The notes under the pieces were generated by a model that was not told the DNA's origin, did no database searches, and saw only the letters and a list, made by a program, of their open reading frames with translations. Shown piece after piece: positions 25,780 to 34,815 of a DNA stretch of 64,000 bases (position 1 is the first letter of the stretch; every line of letters starts with the position of its first letter). The translations under genes were made by a program, and so were the position numbers. The stretch is from DATEJJ01 sp039649115 (lineage in GTDB: Bacteria; Actinomycetota; Actinomycetes; Mycobacteriales; Micromonosporaceae), in contig JBBWZQ010000096.1 of the NCBI GenBank assembly GCA_039649115.1, positions 1 to 64,000 of the forward strand, in the 5' to 3' direction.

Positions 25780-25815
25780 ATGTCCGCGGACCGGATCGCC
25801 CGAGTACTTACCTAG
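25780..25815 (+). CDS. ilvB leader peptide (attenuation), 11 residues
   Basis: The open frame reads M-S-A-D-R-I-A-R-V-L-T-stop. It carries adjacent Ile, Val and Leu codons near its end (atc gcc cga gta ctt acc tag), and CGA, GTA and CTT are codons this genome otherwise avoids, so a ribosome should be sensitive to these tRNAs. The TAG stop abuts a 10-bp hairpin and a U-tailed terminator. Such leaders control ilv genes in other actinobacteria. The same layout occurs before cimA in this window. Confidence 0.7.
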   Translation: MSADRIARVLT

Positions 25816-25839
25816 GCGCACTCTCCACCGAGAGTGCGC
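25816..25839 (+). promoter_or_regulatory. First attenuator hairpin of the ilvB leader
   Basis: GCGCACTCTC, loop CACC, GAGAGTGCGC: a perfect 10-bp stem beginning one base after the leader-peptide stop codon. A ribosome at the end of the leader would mask its 5' arm. How it switches with the downstream terminator is not resolved by eye. Confidence 0.7.
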
Positions 25840-25842
25840 TAG

Positions 25843-25871
25843 CCCCCGTGCGTCAGCACGCGGGGTTTTTT
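25843..25871 (+). terminator. Attenuator terminator of ilvBNC
   Basis: CCCC-GT-GCGT, loop CAGC, ACGC-GGGG with a two-base bulge, followed by six T residues (25866-25871). It sits between the leader peptide and ilvB, 62 bp before the ilvB start. This is one of very few U-tailed terminators in the window, which supports regulated termination. Confidence 0.8.
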
Positions 25872-25933
25872 GTTGCTCTGGATGGCGTACCCGATATCGC
25901 GAATCACACCGAGACTGTGAGCAGAGGCCTGAC

Positions 25934-27829
25934 ATGACCAGACCCACACCCGAGACCCTCGCCCACCGCACCAGCGGGTCGGCGGCGGCGGTAGCGGCCG
26001 GCGCGCCCGCCACGGCGGCGCCCCCGGCCGCGCCGGTGCCGGGCCCTCCCGCGGCACCCGCGGCCCGGGCCAAGACGACCGTCGCGGAGGAGATGAGCGG
26101 CGCCAGCGCGCTGGTCCGCTCGCTGGAGGCGCTCGGTGTCGACGTGGTGTTCGGCATCCCGGGCGGGGCCATCCTGCCCGCCTACGACCCGCTGTTCGAC
26201 TCCGCGGTCCGGCACATCCTGGTCCGCCACGAGCAGGGCGCGGGGCACGCGGCCACCGGGTACGCGCAGGCGACCGGCCGGGTCGGCGTGTGCATGGCGA
26301 CCTCCGGGCCGGGCGCGACCAACCTGGTCACGCCGATCGCCGACGCGTACATGGACTCGGTGGGCATCGTGGCCATCACCGGCCAGGTGCCCAGCGGCTC
26401 CATCGGCTCGGACGCCTTCCAGGAGGCGGACATCGCCGGGATCACGGTGCCGATCACCAAGCACAACTACCTGGTGAAGACCGGCGAGGAGCTGCCGCGC
26501 ATCCTGGCCGAGGCGTTCCACCTCGCCTCGACCGGGCGTCCCGGCCCGGTGCTGGTGGACATCCCGAAGGACGTGCTGCAGGCCCGTACCCCCTTCTCCT
26601 GGCCGCCCACCCTGGACCTGCCGGGCTACCGGCCCACGCTGCACCCGCACGGCAAGCAGATCCGGGAGGCCGCCAAGCTGATGGTCGGCGCGCACCGGCC
26701 GGTCCTGTACGTCGGCGGCGGCGTGTTGAAGGCCGGCGCCTCGGCGCAGCTGCGCCGGCTGGCCGAGCTGACCGGCATTCCGGTGATCACCACGCTGATG
26801 GCCCGCGGCGCGTTCCCCGACTCGCACCCGCAGCACCTGGGCATGCCCGGCATGCACGGCTCGGTGACCCCGGTGTACGCGCTGCAGAAGGCCGACCTGA
26901 TCGTGGCGCTGGGCGCGCGCTTCGACGACCGCGTCACCGGCAAGCTGGACACCTTCGCGCCGCACGCGGCCATCGTGCACGCCGACGTCGACCCGGCCGA
27001 GATCGGCAAGAACCGGGCCGCGGACGTGCCGATCGTGGGCGACGCGCGGTTCGTCATCGAGGAGCTGATCACCGCGATCGGCGTGGAGCACAGCGCGGGC
27101 CACGGGGCCGACCTGGGCGAGTGGTGGCACACGCTGAACGACCTGCGCGAGCGGTACCCGATGGGGTGGGAGGAGCCGCCGGACGGCACGCTGGCGCCGC
27201 AGTACGTCATCAAGCGGCTCGGCGAGATCGTCGGCCCGTCCGCCATCTACGTCGCGGGTGTCGGGCAGCACCAGATGTGGGCCTCCCAGTTCATCTCGTA
27301 CGAGAATCCGGGCACCTGGCTGAACTCCGGCGGTCTGGGCACCATGGGCTACGCCGTGCCGGCCGCGATGGGCGCGAAGGTCGGCCGGCCGGACGCGACG
27401 GTCTGGGCGATCGACGGCGACGGCTGCTTCCAGATGACCAACCAGGAGCTGGCCACCTGCGCGCTGGAGGGCATCCCGATCAAGGTGGCCATCATCAACA
27501 ACGGCAACCTGGGCATGGTGCGCCAGTGGCAGACGCTGTTCTACGGCGAGCGCTACTCCAGCACCGACCTGGGTACCCACAAGCACCGCATCCCGGACTT
27601 CGTCAAGCTGGCCGAGGCGCTGGGGTGCATCGGCATGCGCTGCGAGACCGCGGCCGACGTCGACAAGACGATCGAGGGGGCCATGTCGATCGACGACGCA
27701 CCCGTCGTCATCGACTTCGTGGTCGGCAAGGACGCGATGGTCTGGCCGATGGTCGCGGCCGGCACCAGCAACGACGAAATCATGTTCGCCCGGGGCGTGC
27801 GGCCCAACTTCGAAGAGGACGACCTGTGA
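25934..27829 (+). CDS. ilvB: Acetolactate synthase large subunit
   Basis: 631 residues. This thiamine-diphosphate enzyme condenses pyruvate with pyruvate or 2-ketobutyrate, the first common step of valine, leucine and isoleucine synthesis. An Ala/Pro-rich extension of about 55 residues precedes the core. Core motifs: FGIPGGAILPAYDPL, RHEQGAGHAATGYA with the catalytic Glu, and the ThDP-binding IDGDGCFQMTNQELATC near residue 495. ATG 25934 follows AGAGG. It heads ilvB-ilvN-ilvC and is governed by the leader peptide and terminator upstream. Confidence 0.98.
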   Translation: MTRPTPETLAHRTSGSAAAVAAGAPATAAPPAAPVPGPPAAPAARAKTTVAEEMSGASALVRSLEALGVDVVFGIPGGAILPAYDPLFDSAVRHILVRHEQGAGHAATGYAQATGRVGVCMATSGPGATNLVTPIADAYMDSVGIVAITGQVPSGSIGSDAFQEADIAGITVPITKHNYLVKTGEELPRILAEAFHLASTGRPGPVLVDIPKDVLQARTPFSWPPTLDLPGYRPTLHPHGKQIREAAKLMVGAHRPVLYVGGGVLKAGASAQLRRLAELTGIPVITTLMARGAFPDSHPQHLGMPGMHGSVTPVYALQKADLIVALGARFDDRVTGKLDTFAPHAAIVHADVDPAEIGKNRAADVPIVGDARFVIEELITAIGVEHSAGHGADLGEWWHTLNDLRERYPMGWEEPPDGTLAPQYVIKRLGEIVGPSAIYVAGVGQHQMWASQFISYENPGTWLNSGGLGTMGYAVPAAMGAKVGRPDATVWAIDGDGCFQMTNQELATCALEGIPIKVAIINNGNLGMVRQWQTLFYGERYSSTDLGTHKHRIPDFVKLAEALGCIGMRCETAADVDKTIEGAMSIDDAPVVIDFVVGKDAMVWPMVAAGTSNDEIMFARGVRPNFEEDDL

Positions 27830-27877
27830 GTGCGAGGAGTGCAGCGAAGCGGAGCCCCGCGGTCGCGGACGAAGGGA
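27826..27877 (+). repeat. Purine-rich spacer of a type possibly dispersed in this lineage
   Basis: The 55-bp ilvB-ilvN gap contains GAGTGCGAGGAGTGCAGCGA followed by AGCGGAGCCCCGCGG and TCGCGGACGAAGG. From memory, near-identical sequence occurs before many genes in Micromonospora-type genomes; only one full copy is in this window. It also supplies the AAGGGATGG region before ilvN. Treat as a candidate element. Confidence 0.35.
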
Positions 27878-27884
27878 TGGCACG

Positions 27885-28406
27885 GTGAGTATCCACACCC
27901 TTTCGGTGCTGGTGGAGAACAAGCCCGGGGTACTGGCCCGGGTGGCGCAGCTGTTCTCCCGGCGCGGGTTCAACATCGACTCTCTCGCGGTCGGCGAGAC
28001 CGAACACCCCGAGGTCTCCCGCATCACGATCGTCGTCAACGCCGACGAGTCACCGCTGGAGCAGGTCACCAAGCAGCTCAACAAGCTGGTGAACGTGCTG
28101 AAGATCGTCGAACTGGAGGCGAACACGAGCGTCCAGCGCGAGCTTCTGCTGGTCAAGGTGCGTGCCGACCGCCCGATCCGGTCGCAGGTGCTGGAGACCG
28201 TCAACCTGTTCCGGGCGCGGGTGGTGGACGTCGCCCCGGACACGCTCACCATCGAGGCCACCGGTACGGCGGACAAGCTGGACGCCCTGCTGCGCGACCT
28301 CGAACCGTACGGAATCAAGGAAATGGTCCAGTCCGGCGTGGTCGCCATCGGCCGTGGCTCACGGTCCATCACCGGCCCGACGCTGCGTGCCGCCGCCGCC
28401 GCGTAG
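27885..28406 (+). CDS. ilvN: Acetolactate synthase small (regulatory) subunit
   Basis: 173 residues, usual length. The N-terminal ACT domain binds valine for feedback inhibition (LSVLVENKPGVLARVAQLFS, RRGFNIDSLAVGETE). The C-terminal domain (RELLLVKVRADRPIRSQVLE) activates the large subunit. GTG 27885 lies 55 bp after ilvB. Its stop codon falls inside the first copy of a 42-bp tandem duplication that fills the gap to ilvC. Confidence 0.98.
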   Translation: MSIHTLSVLVENKPGVLARVAQLFSRRGFNIDSLAVGETEHPEVSRITIVVNADESPLEQVTKQLNKLVNVLKIVELEANTSVQRELLLVKVRADRPIRSQVLETVNLFRARVVDVAPDTLTIEATGTADKLDALLRDLEPYGIKEMVQSGVVAIGRGSRSITGPTLRAAAAA

Positions 28407-28482
28407 CTTGTCGGAGCGGTGCCCAGTAAGCGATTATCAGCCGCGTAGCTTGTCGGAGCGGTGCCCAGTAAGCGCTTATCAG
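28399..28482 (+). repeat. 42-bp tandem duplication between ilvN and ilvC
   Basis: Two head-to-tail copies, 28399-28440 and 28441-28482, identical except for one base (A versus C). Each begins CCGCGTAGCTTGTCGGAGCG and ends in AGTAAGCGATTATCAG or AGTAAGCGCTTATCAG; the second copy thereby gains the perfect palindrome TAAGCGCTTA. The first copy contains the ilvN stop codon. In the ilvC frame both copies stay open and would encode a 14-residue repeat, but the ilvC ATG at 28510 is beyond them. Confidence 0.95.
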
Positions 28483-28509
28483 CCTGAACGTCAAGGAGTT
28501 CGAGAAGTC

Positions 28510-29523
<1,014 letters not shown>

Positions 29524-29531
29524 GCCGGTAC

Positions 29532-29567
29532 CCCCGGTGGCCGCGGGTAAACGCGTGGCCACCGGGG
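29532..29567 (+). terminator. ilvBNC operon terminator hairpin
   Basis: CCCCGGTGGCC ... GGCCACCGGGG: an 11-bp perfect stem with a 14-base loop, starting nine bases after the ilvC stop. No U-tract follows, as usual in actinobacteria. It separates the operon from mpgS. Confidence 0.7.
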
Positions 29568-29688
29568 ACCCTCTCGAACGTTGTGGCCGTGTTACCGGGA
29601 TATTGCATTCCGGAGTCTTGGGCAGCTCGGGCGGGTACGTGACATTGTTCGCCACGCGACTTTGACCTTTCGCGGGTACCGTCGTCGC

Positions 29689-31014
29689 ATGCGTCTGGAG
29701 CATGCGCACCTGACCGAGCGTTTCGGTGCCGTCCGTATCCACGAGCTTCAGCGTGTCATTGAGCTCGACTCGGGGGCCGGGCACCTGGATGACCTCGTTG
29801 ACCACGCCTGGACCAGCCAACTCGTGTCCACCGACGCGATCAGGGCGGTCGAACGCGATTTGGTGGTAGTCATTCCCTGCATGAACGAAACACGGAGAGT
29901 AATTGAAGGGGTGCTCTCTGGAATTCCGCACGACTGCCTGATCGTGCTCGTCTCCAACAGCTCGCGGAGTCCGGTCGACCGGTACCAGATCGAACAGCAG
30001 ACGGTGGAGCAGTTCTGCCGCCTCGCCGGGCGGCCCGCGCTGACGATCCACCAGCGCGACCCGGGGCTGGCCTCGGCGTTGAAGGCGGCCGGGATGCCGG
30101 AGCTGATCGACGACGACGGCCTGGTCCGCGCCGGCAAGGGCGAGGCGATGCTGGTCGGTCTGGCGCTGGCCGCGCTGACCGGTCGCAAGTACGCCGGGTT
30201 CATCGACGCGGACAACTACGTACCGGGTGCGGTGAACGAGTACTGCAAGGCCTTCGCGGCCGGCCTGCACCTGGCCGACAGCGCGTACGCGATGGTCCGC
30301 ATCTCGTGGCACTCCAAGCCCAAGATGCGCGACGGCCGGCTCTTCTTCAGCCGCAAGGGCCGCGCATCCGAGGTGACCAACCACTTCCTCAACCGGCTCA
30401 TCGCCGAGCACTCCGGGTTCGGCACCGAGGTGGTCACCACGGGCAACGCGGGGGAGCACGCGCTCACCCTCGAACTGGGGCTGCGGATGCGGATGGCGGG
30501 CGGCTTCGCCGTCGAGCCGTACGAGTACGTGGACCTGTTCGAGCAGTTCGGCGGCGTGGTCGACTCGCTGCACCCGGAGGTGATGGCGAGTTCCGTCTCG
30601 GTGCGCCAGATCGAGACGCGCAACCCGCACTTCCACGAGGACAAGGGCGACGGGCACGTGCGCGACATGCGGTTGCAGGCGCTCAACGTGCTGTACCACT
30701 CGCCGGTGTGCCTGCCCGCCGTGCGGGAGGACATCGGGGAGTTCATGACCGCCCAGGGCGCGCTGGCACCGGGCTCGGTGCCGCCGCGCGAGCGCGTGTA
30801 CCCGCCGCTGTCCTCGCTCGCGCTGGACCGGGTGCTGGACGTCCTGGTGGCCGAGGCGGGCAGTTTCCACCAGATCGAGCGGCGGCTCCCGGCCGGCGTG
30901 CGGCTGGACCCGCCGATCAACCGGGCCGCGCCGGTCGCGCCGGTCGTGCCCACCGTCCCCGTGGACCTGCCCAGGCCGGGACCGGTGAACGGGAGCGCCG
31001 AACCGGCTACGTGA
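29689..31014 (+). CDS. mpgS: Mannosyl-3-phosphoglycerate synthase (GT55 family)
   Basis: 441 residues. It transfers mannose from GDP-mannose to 3-phosphoglycerate, the first step to the compatible solute mannosylglycerate. Family motifs are clear: MRLEHAHLTERFGAVRIHEL at the N-terminus, VVVIPCMNETRRVIEGVLSG near residue 60, GFIDADNYVPGAVNEY near 172 (the DxD metal site) and VEPYEYVDLFEQFGGV, then QIETRNPHFHEDKGD. This is not the common actinobacterial GpgS (GT81). ATG 29689 has TACCGT six bases upstream. No mannosyl-3-phosphoglycerate phosphatase is in the window. The last 50 residues are Pro/Val-rich and not part of the fold. Confidence 0.85.
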   Translation: MRLEHAHLTERFGAVRIHELQRVIELDSGAGHLDDLVDHAWTSQLVSTDAIRAVERDLVVVIPCMNETRRVIEGVLSGIPHDCLIVLVSNSSRSPVDRYQIEQQTVEQFCRLAGRPALTIHQRDPGLASALKAAGMPELIDDDGLVRAGKGEAMLVGLALAALTGRKYAGFIDADNYVPGAVNEYCKAFAAGLHLADSAYAMVRISWHSKPKMRDGRLFFSRKGRASEVTNHFLNRLIAEHSGFGTEVVTTGNAGEHALTLELGLRMRMAGGFAVEPYEYVDLFEQFGGVVDSLHPEVMASSVSVRQIETRNPHFHEDKGDGHVRDMRLQALNVLYHSPVCLPAVREDIGEFMTAQGALAPGSVPPRERVYPPLSSLALDRVLDVLVAEAGSFHQIERRLPAGVRLDPPINRAAPVAPVVPTVPVDLPRPGPVNGSAEPAT

Positions 31015-31125
31015 GGCCCGTCACGCTCCGTCCGGCCGCCGCACCGGGCGGAGTGGCCCGTACCATCGAGGATGCCCGGCTGCCTCCGTCCGTGCATCCG
31101 TCCGTCCGCATGCCTTGAGGACACA

Positions 31126-32712
31126 GTGACCCACGTCGTATTGATAACCGAGGATCTGGCGCCCGCCGCCATCGACCTGCTCGCCACCGACTTCGAGGTG
31201 CGCCACGTCGACGGCACCGACCGGCCGGCCCTGCTCGCCGCGCTCGCCGGCGCGGACGCGGTGATCGTCCGCAGCGCCACGCAGATCGACGCGGAGGCCA
31301 TCGCCGCCGCGCCCCGGCTGAGGGTCATCGCCCGCGCGGGCGTGGGCCTCGACAACGTCGAGGTACCCGCGGCCACCGCGCGGGGTGTGATGGTCGTCAA
31401 CGCGCCGACCTCCAACATCGTGTCGGCCGCCGAGCAGGCCGTCGCGCTGCTGCTGGCGATCGCCCGGCAGACGGTACCCGCGGCCACCTCGCTGAAGCGG
31501 GGCGAGTGGAAGCGGTCCCAGTTCACCGGCGTGGAGGTGCAGGGCAAGACGGTGGGGGTGGTCGGCCTCGGCCGGATCGGGGTGCTGTTCGCGCAGCGGA
31601 TGGCGGCCTTCGGCACCCGGCTCATCGCGTACGACCCGTACGTGCAGCCGGCCCGCGCCGCGCAGCTGGGGGTACGCCTGGTCGGCCTGGACGAGTTGCT
31701 GCGCGAGTCGGACTTCATCTCGATCCACCTGCCGAAGACTCCCGAGACCCTCGGCCTGATCGGCGAGAAGGAGCTGCGGCTGGTCAAGCCGAGCGTGCGC
31801 ATCGTGAACGCGGCTCGGGGTGGGCTGATCGACGAGCAGGCGCTGGCCGACGCGGTGGCGCAGCGGCGGGTGGCCGGCGTCGGGCTGGACGTCTTCGCGA
31901 GGGAGCCGTGCACCTCCTCGCCACTGTTCGGGTTCGACAACGTGGTGGCCGTGCCGCACCTCGGGGCGTCCACTGTGGAGGCTCAGGACAAGGCGGGGAT
32001 GGCCGTGGCGCGCAGCGTGAAGCTGGCGCTGCAGGGGCAGTTCGTGCCGGACGCGGCGAACGTCCAGGCGGGTGGCGTGGTCGCCGAGGACGTGCGGCCG
32101 CTGCTGCCGCTCGCCGAGCGGCTGGGTCGGGTCTTCACCGCGGTCGCCGGTGGGATCGCGTCCAGTGTGGACGTCGAGGTGCGCGGCCCGGTGGTCGCCC
32201 ATGACGTCTCCGTGCTGCGCCTGGCGGCCACCAAGGGCCTGTTCGCGGGCGTGGTGGAGGACCAGGTGACCTACGTCAACGCGCCACACCTGGCCGCCGA
32301 CCGGGGTGTCGAGGTGGGACTGACGGCCGTGTCCGAGTCGGTCGAGCATCCCGTGGCGGTCGTGCTGCGCGGCGCGCTGCCGGACGGCCGCGCGATCAGC
32401 GTCGCCGGCACCCTCAGTGGCGGCACCGCCAAGCTGACCGAGGTGGACGGGTTCGAACTGGAACTCGCCGCCGAGGGCGTGCTCATGTTCTTCCGGTACG
32501 CGGACCGGCCGGGGGTCGTCGGTACCGTCGGCACGATCCTGGGTGGCAGCGGCGTGAACATCGCGGCGATGCAGGTCGCCCGGCGCGCGGCCGGCGGGGA
32601 GGCGCTGATGACGCTGACCGTCGACTCCGCCGCACCCAGCGACCTGTTGACCAAGGCGGCCGAGGCGATCGGCGCCACCGCCGCATCCACAGTGGACCTC
32701 CTGGACGACTAG
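31126..32712 (+). CDS. serA: D-3-phosphoglycerate dehydrogenase
   Basis: 528 residues, the long form with an inserted ASB domain and C-terminal ACT domain, typical of actinobacteria. It oxidises 3-phosphoglycerate, the first step of serine synthesis. Seen: VVGLGRIGVLFAQRM near residue 145, catalytic Arg in VNAARGGLIDEQAL near 232, Glu in VFAREPCTSSPL, His in VPHLGASTVEAQD near 280, and the ACT motif DRPGVVGTVGTILG near 460. GTG 31126 follows TTGAGGA. It directly follows mpgS, which uses the same metabolite, and overlaps the convergent ApbE-like gene by 4 bp. Confidence 0.97.
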   Translation: MTHVVLITEDLAPAAIDLLATDFEVRHVDGTDRPALLAALAGADAVIVRSATQIDAEAIAAAPRLRVIARAGVGLDNVEVPAATARGVMVVNAPTSNIVSAAEQAVALLLAIARQTVPAATSLKRGEWKRSQFTGVEVQGKTVGVVGLGRIGVLFAQRMAAFGTRLIAYDPYVQPARAAQLGVRLVGLDELLRESDFISIHLPKTPETLGLIGEKELRLVKPSVRIVNAARGGLIDEQALADAVAQRRVAGVGLDVFAREPCTSSPLFGFDNVVAVPHLGASTVEAQDKAGMAVARSVKLALQGQFVPDAANVQAGGVVAEDVRPLLPLAERLGRVFTAVAGGIASSVDVEVRGPVVAHDVSVLRLAATKGLFAGVVEDQVTYVNAPHLAADRGVEVGLTAVSESVEHPVAVVLRGALPDGRAISVAGTLSGGTAKLTEVDGFELELAAEGVLMFFRYADRPGVVGTVGTILGGSGVNIAAMQVARRAAGGEALMTLTVDSAAPSDLLTKAAEAIGATAASTVDLLDD

Positions 32713-33410
32713 GCGAGGGACAGGTGGCGTTCGTTGGTGGCCAGTTGGCCGTTGACGAGGACGGCGTGGTAACCGTCCACAGTGGGGAACCAGGACAGCC
32801 CCGGTTCGCCGACCGCGTTGAGCGCCACGGCGTACGCGTTCGCGATGGCGAGTTCCGAGCCGGCCACGCCCGCCGGTCCCCGGGAGTGGGCCGGGCCGCC
32901 CGTGTGCGGGTCCACGACGCGAGGCACCCCGTGCCGGGGGTACGCGGTGCCGGACAGTGCGAACGCCTCGGCCGCGTGGCTGCGGTAGGACAGCCGGTCG
33001 GTGCCGGCCCAGATGGTGAATTCCGCGATGCCGGCCAGCCGGAGCAGGGTACCGGCCCGGTCCACCGCCCAGCCCTTCACCAACCCGCTCGGGTCGAAGC
33101 CGCCCTGCGGTGCCCACGCGTCGAACCAGCCATCGGTGGCGGCGCGCATCGCGGCGCACCGGGTGAGGATGTCGACCAGCGGTGGCGGGTACCCGCCCGG
33201 CTCCAGGTCGCCGCGCCGTACCGCGCTGACCAGTGAGCGTGGCCGGAACGGGCTGAAGGCGGTGTCGACCGCCCGCAGTTCGGCGACCGCCGCGCCCAGC
33301 GCTTCGCCGATTTCGCGCCGGGTCAGGTCCGCCGGGGCGAAGATGCTGAACGAGATGTGTGTGCCCATCACCTGTGTGTGGTGCCGGGCCACGATTCCGA
33401 CCGCCGTCAT
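32709..33410 (-). CDS. ApbE-family FAD:protein FMN transferase-like protein
   Basis: 233 residues, shorter than classic ApbE (about 330). It has the family pattern MGTHISFSIF, VDTAFSPFRPRS and GGFDPSGLVKGWAVDRAG near residue 105, and a C-terminal GSELAIANAYAVALNAVG. ApbE proteins attach FMN to threonine of flavoprotein subunits using Mg and FAD. There is no signal peptide, so it would act in the cytosol. ATG 33410 is chosen because TAGCGT lies seven bases upstream (33423-33418 on the minus strand), a leaderless arrangement; the frame is open 11 codons further. The flavoprotein partner is not nearby. Confidence 0.8.
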   Translation of the reverse strand: MTAVGIVARHHTQVMGTHISFSIFAPADLTRREIGEALGAAVAELRAVDTAFSPFRPRSLVSAVRRGDLEPGGYPPPLVDILTRCAAMRAATDGWFDAWAPQGGFDPSGLVKGWAVDRAGTLLRLAGIAEFTIWAGTDRLSYRSHAAEAFALSGTAYPRHGVPRVVDPHTGGPAHSRGPAGVAGSELAIANAYAVALNAVGEPGLSWFPTVDGYHAVLVNGQLATNERHLSLA

Positions 33411-33645
33411 GCTGATCACGCTACGGGCGCCCGGTGGGACCACCCTGACTTGTGCCTGTGAGATCTCTGTGAAGCTTCCCCGGTGACCTGGCTCCCGACC
33501 GACCCGGCCACCGAGAAGCTCAACCGGCCGCGATCCGGTGCCTAGAGCGGGCTGCTTCCCGCTTTATGGGACTTGCGTATCGTTGTATAGGACGATGGCC
33601 TAGCGTTCAGGTGTTGGCTTAACGTTCCCTAGACCGGAGGATCCC
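33411..33645. other. Divergent region before leuB with a hairpin and a short inverted repeat
   Basis: About 235 bp with no convincing gene. A 20-codon GTG frame (33483-33545) ends in a TAG that touches a 6-bp hairpin AGCGGG-ctgctt-CCCGCT (33546-33563), but it lacks Leu/Ile/Val runs and no U-tailed terminator follows. ATCGT (33579-33583) and ACGAT (33592-33596) form an inverted pair, and AGCGTTC/AACGTTC occur nearby. The leuB promoter and any operator should lie here; the A+T content is higher than in the flanks. Confidence 0.4.
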
Positions 33646-34677
33646 GTGCCACGGATCGCGGTTGTGCCGGGCGACGGCATCGGCACCGAGGTGGTCGCGC
33701 AGGGCCTCAAGGTCCTCGACGCGGTGCTGCCCGGCGTCGAGTCCGTCCCGTACGACCTGGGCGCCGAGCGCTACAACCGCACGGGCGAGGTGCTGCCCGA
33801 CTCCGTCCTGGCCGAACTGGCCACCTTCGACGCCATCCTGCTCGGCGCGGTGGGCGACCCGAGCGTGCCGCCGGGCGTCCTGGAGCGCGGCCTGCTGCTG
33901 CGGTTGCGCTTCGACTTCGACCAGTACGTCAACCTGCGGCCGTCCCGGCTGTGGCCCGGCACCGCGGGCCCGCTGGGCACCGTCAAGCCCGGCGAGATCG
34001 ACCTGGTGGTGGTGCGCGAAGGCACCGAGGGGCTCTACACCGGCGCGGGTGGCGTGATGCACCGGGGCACCCCGGCCGAGGTCGCCACCGAGGAGAGCCT
34101 CAACACGCGGCACGGCGTGGAGCGGGTGATCCGGGACGCGTTCGCGCGGGCCGCCCGGCGCGAGCGGCGCAAGGTGACCCTCGTGCACAAGACCAACGTG
34201 CTGACCCACGCCGGTGGCCTCTGGGCGCGTACCTTCGCCGACGTCGCCGCCGAACACCCGGACATCGCCACCGAGTACCAGCACGTCGACGCCGCCGCGA
34301 TGTTCCTGGTCACGCAGCCCCAGCGGTACGACGTGATCGTGACCGACAACCTGTTCGGCGACATCCTGACCGACATCGCCGCGGCCGTCAGCGGGGGCAT
34401 CGGCCTCGCGGCCAGCGGCTGCATCAACCCGGAGCGCCGGTACCCGTCGATGTTCGAGCCGGTGCACGGTTCCGCGCCGGACATCGCCGGCCGCGGCGTG
34501 GCCGACCCGGTCGCCGCGGTCCTGTCCGTCGCCCTGCTGCTGGACCATCTCGGCCACCCCGAGCAGGCCGGGCGAGTAACCGAGGCGGTCGCGGCCGAGT
34601 TGGCCGGGCGCACGCCCGGACAGCCGCTGCGGACCGCCGACGTCGGCGACCGTCTCGCGCAGGCATCCCGCCTCTAG
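33646..34677 (+). CDS. leuB: 3-isopropylmalate dehydrogenase
   Basis: 343 residues. It oxidatively decarboxylates 3-isopropylmalate in leucine synthesis and 3-methylmalate in the citramalate route to isoleucine. Seen: VPGDGIGTEVVAQGL at the N-terminus, LLLRLRFDFDQYVNLRPSRL (substrate arginines), VVVREGTEGLYTG, KTNVLTHAGGLW, and DNLFGDILTDIAAAVSGGIG with the metal-binding aspartates near 235. GTG 33646 follows CGGAGG. It is a separate unit from leuCD 14 kb away and is followed by a U-tailed terminator. Confidence 0.97.
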   Translation: MPRIAVVPGDGIGTEVVAQGLKVLDAVLPGVESVPYDLGAERYNRTGEVLPDSVLAELATFDAILLGAVGDPSVPPGVLERGLLLRLRFDFDQYVNLRPSRLWPGTAGPLGTVKPGEIDLVVVREGTEGLYTGAGGVMHRGTPAEVATEESLNTRHGVERVIRDAFARAARRERRKVTLVHKTNVLTHAGGLWARTFADVAAEHPDIATEYQHVDAAAMFLVTQPQRYDVIVTDNLFGDILTDIAAAVSGGIGLAASGCINPERRYPSMFEPVHGSAPDIAGRGVADPVAAVLSVALLLDHLGHPEQAGRVTEAVAAELAGRTPGQPLRTADVGDRLAQASRL

Positions 34678-34686
34678 TTCTGCACA

Positions 34687-34718
34687 GGGGCCGCGCGACG
34701 CAGGTCGCGCGCCCTTTT
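34687..34718 (+). terminator. leuB terminator
   Basis: GGGC-c-GCGCGAC, loop GCAG, GTCGCGC-GCCC (one bulged C) followed by TTTT at 34715-34718. It begins about ten bases after the leuB stop, in front of ilvE. Confidence 0.75.
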
Positions 34719-34815
34719 CGTGTACGGGCCGGGGCCGCGACCGCAGCACCGCTGAACGAGCGTTCGGGGTAGGTTTTCAGGGCAGGCCCGTCTGGTGTGT
34801 ACGGAGGACAGCACG

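Noticed and set aside
28399..28482. 42-bp duplication as the target-site duplication or end of a mobile element
   Set aside because: The copies are directly adjacent with nothing between them, and no transposase or inverted ends are present.
28162..28509. N-terminal extension of IlvC through the tandem duplication
   Set aside because: The accepted IlvC N-terminus starts at 28510; the extension overlaps ilvN, is repetitive and has no ribosome site.
33483..33563. 20-codon frame plus hairpin before leuB as a leucine leader/attenuator
   Set aside because: The frame has only scattered Leu codons and no run of regulatory codons, and the hairpin is followed by just a few T with no second hairpin.
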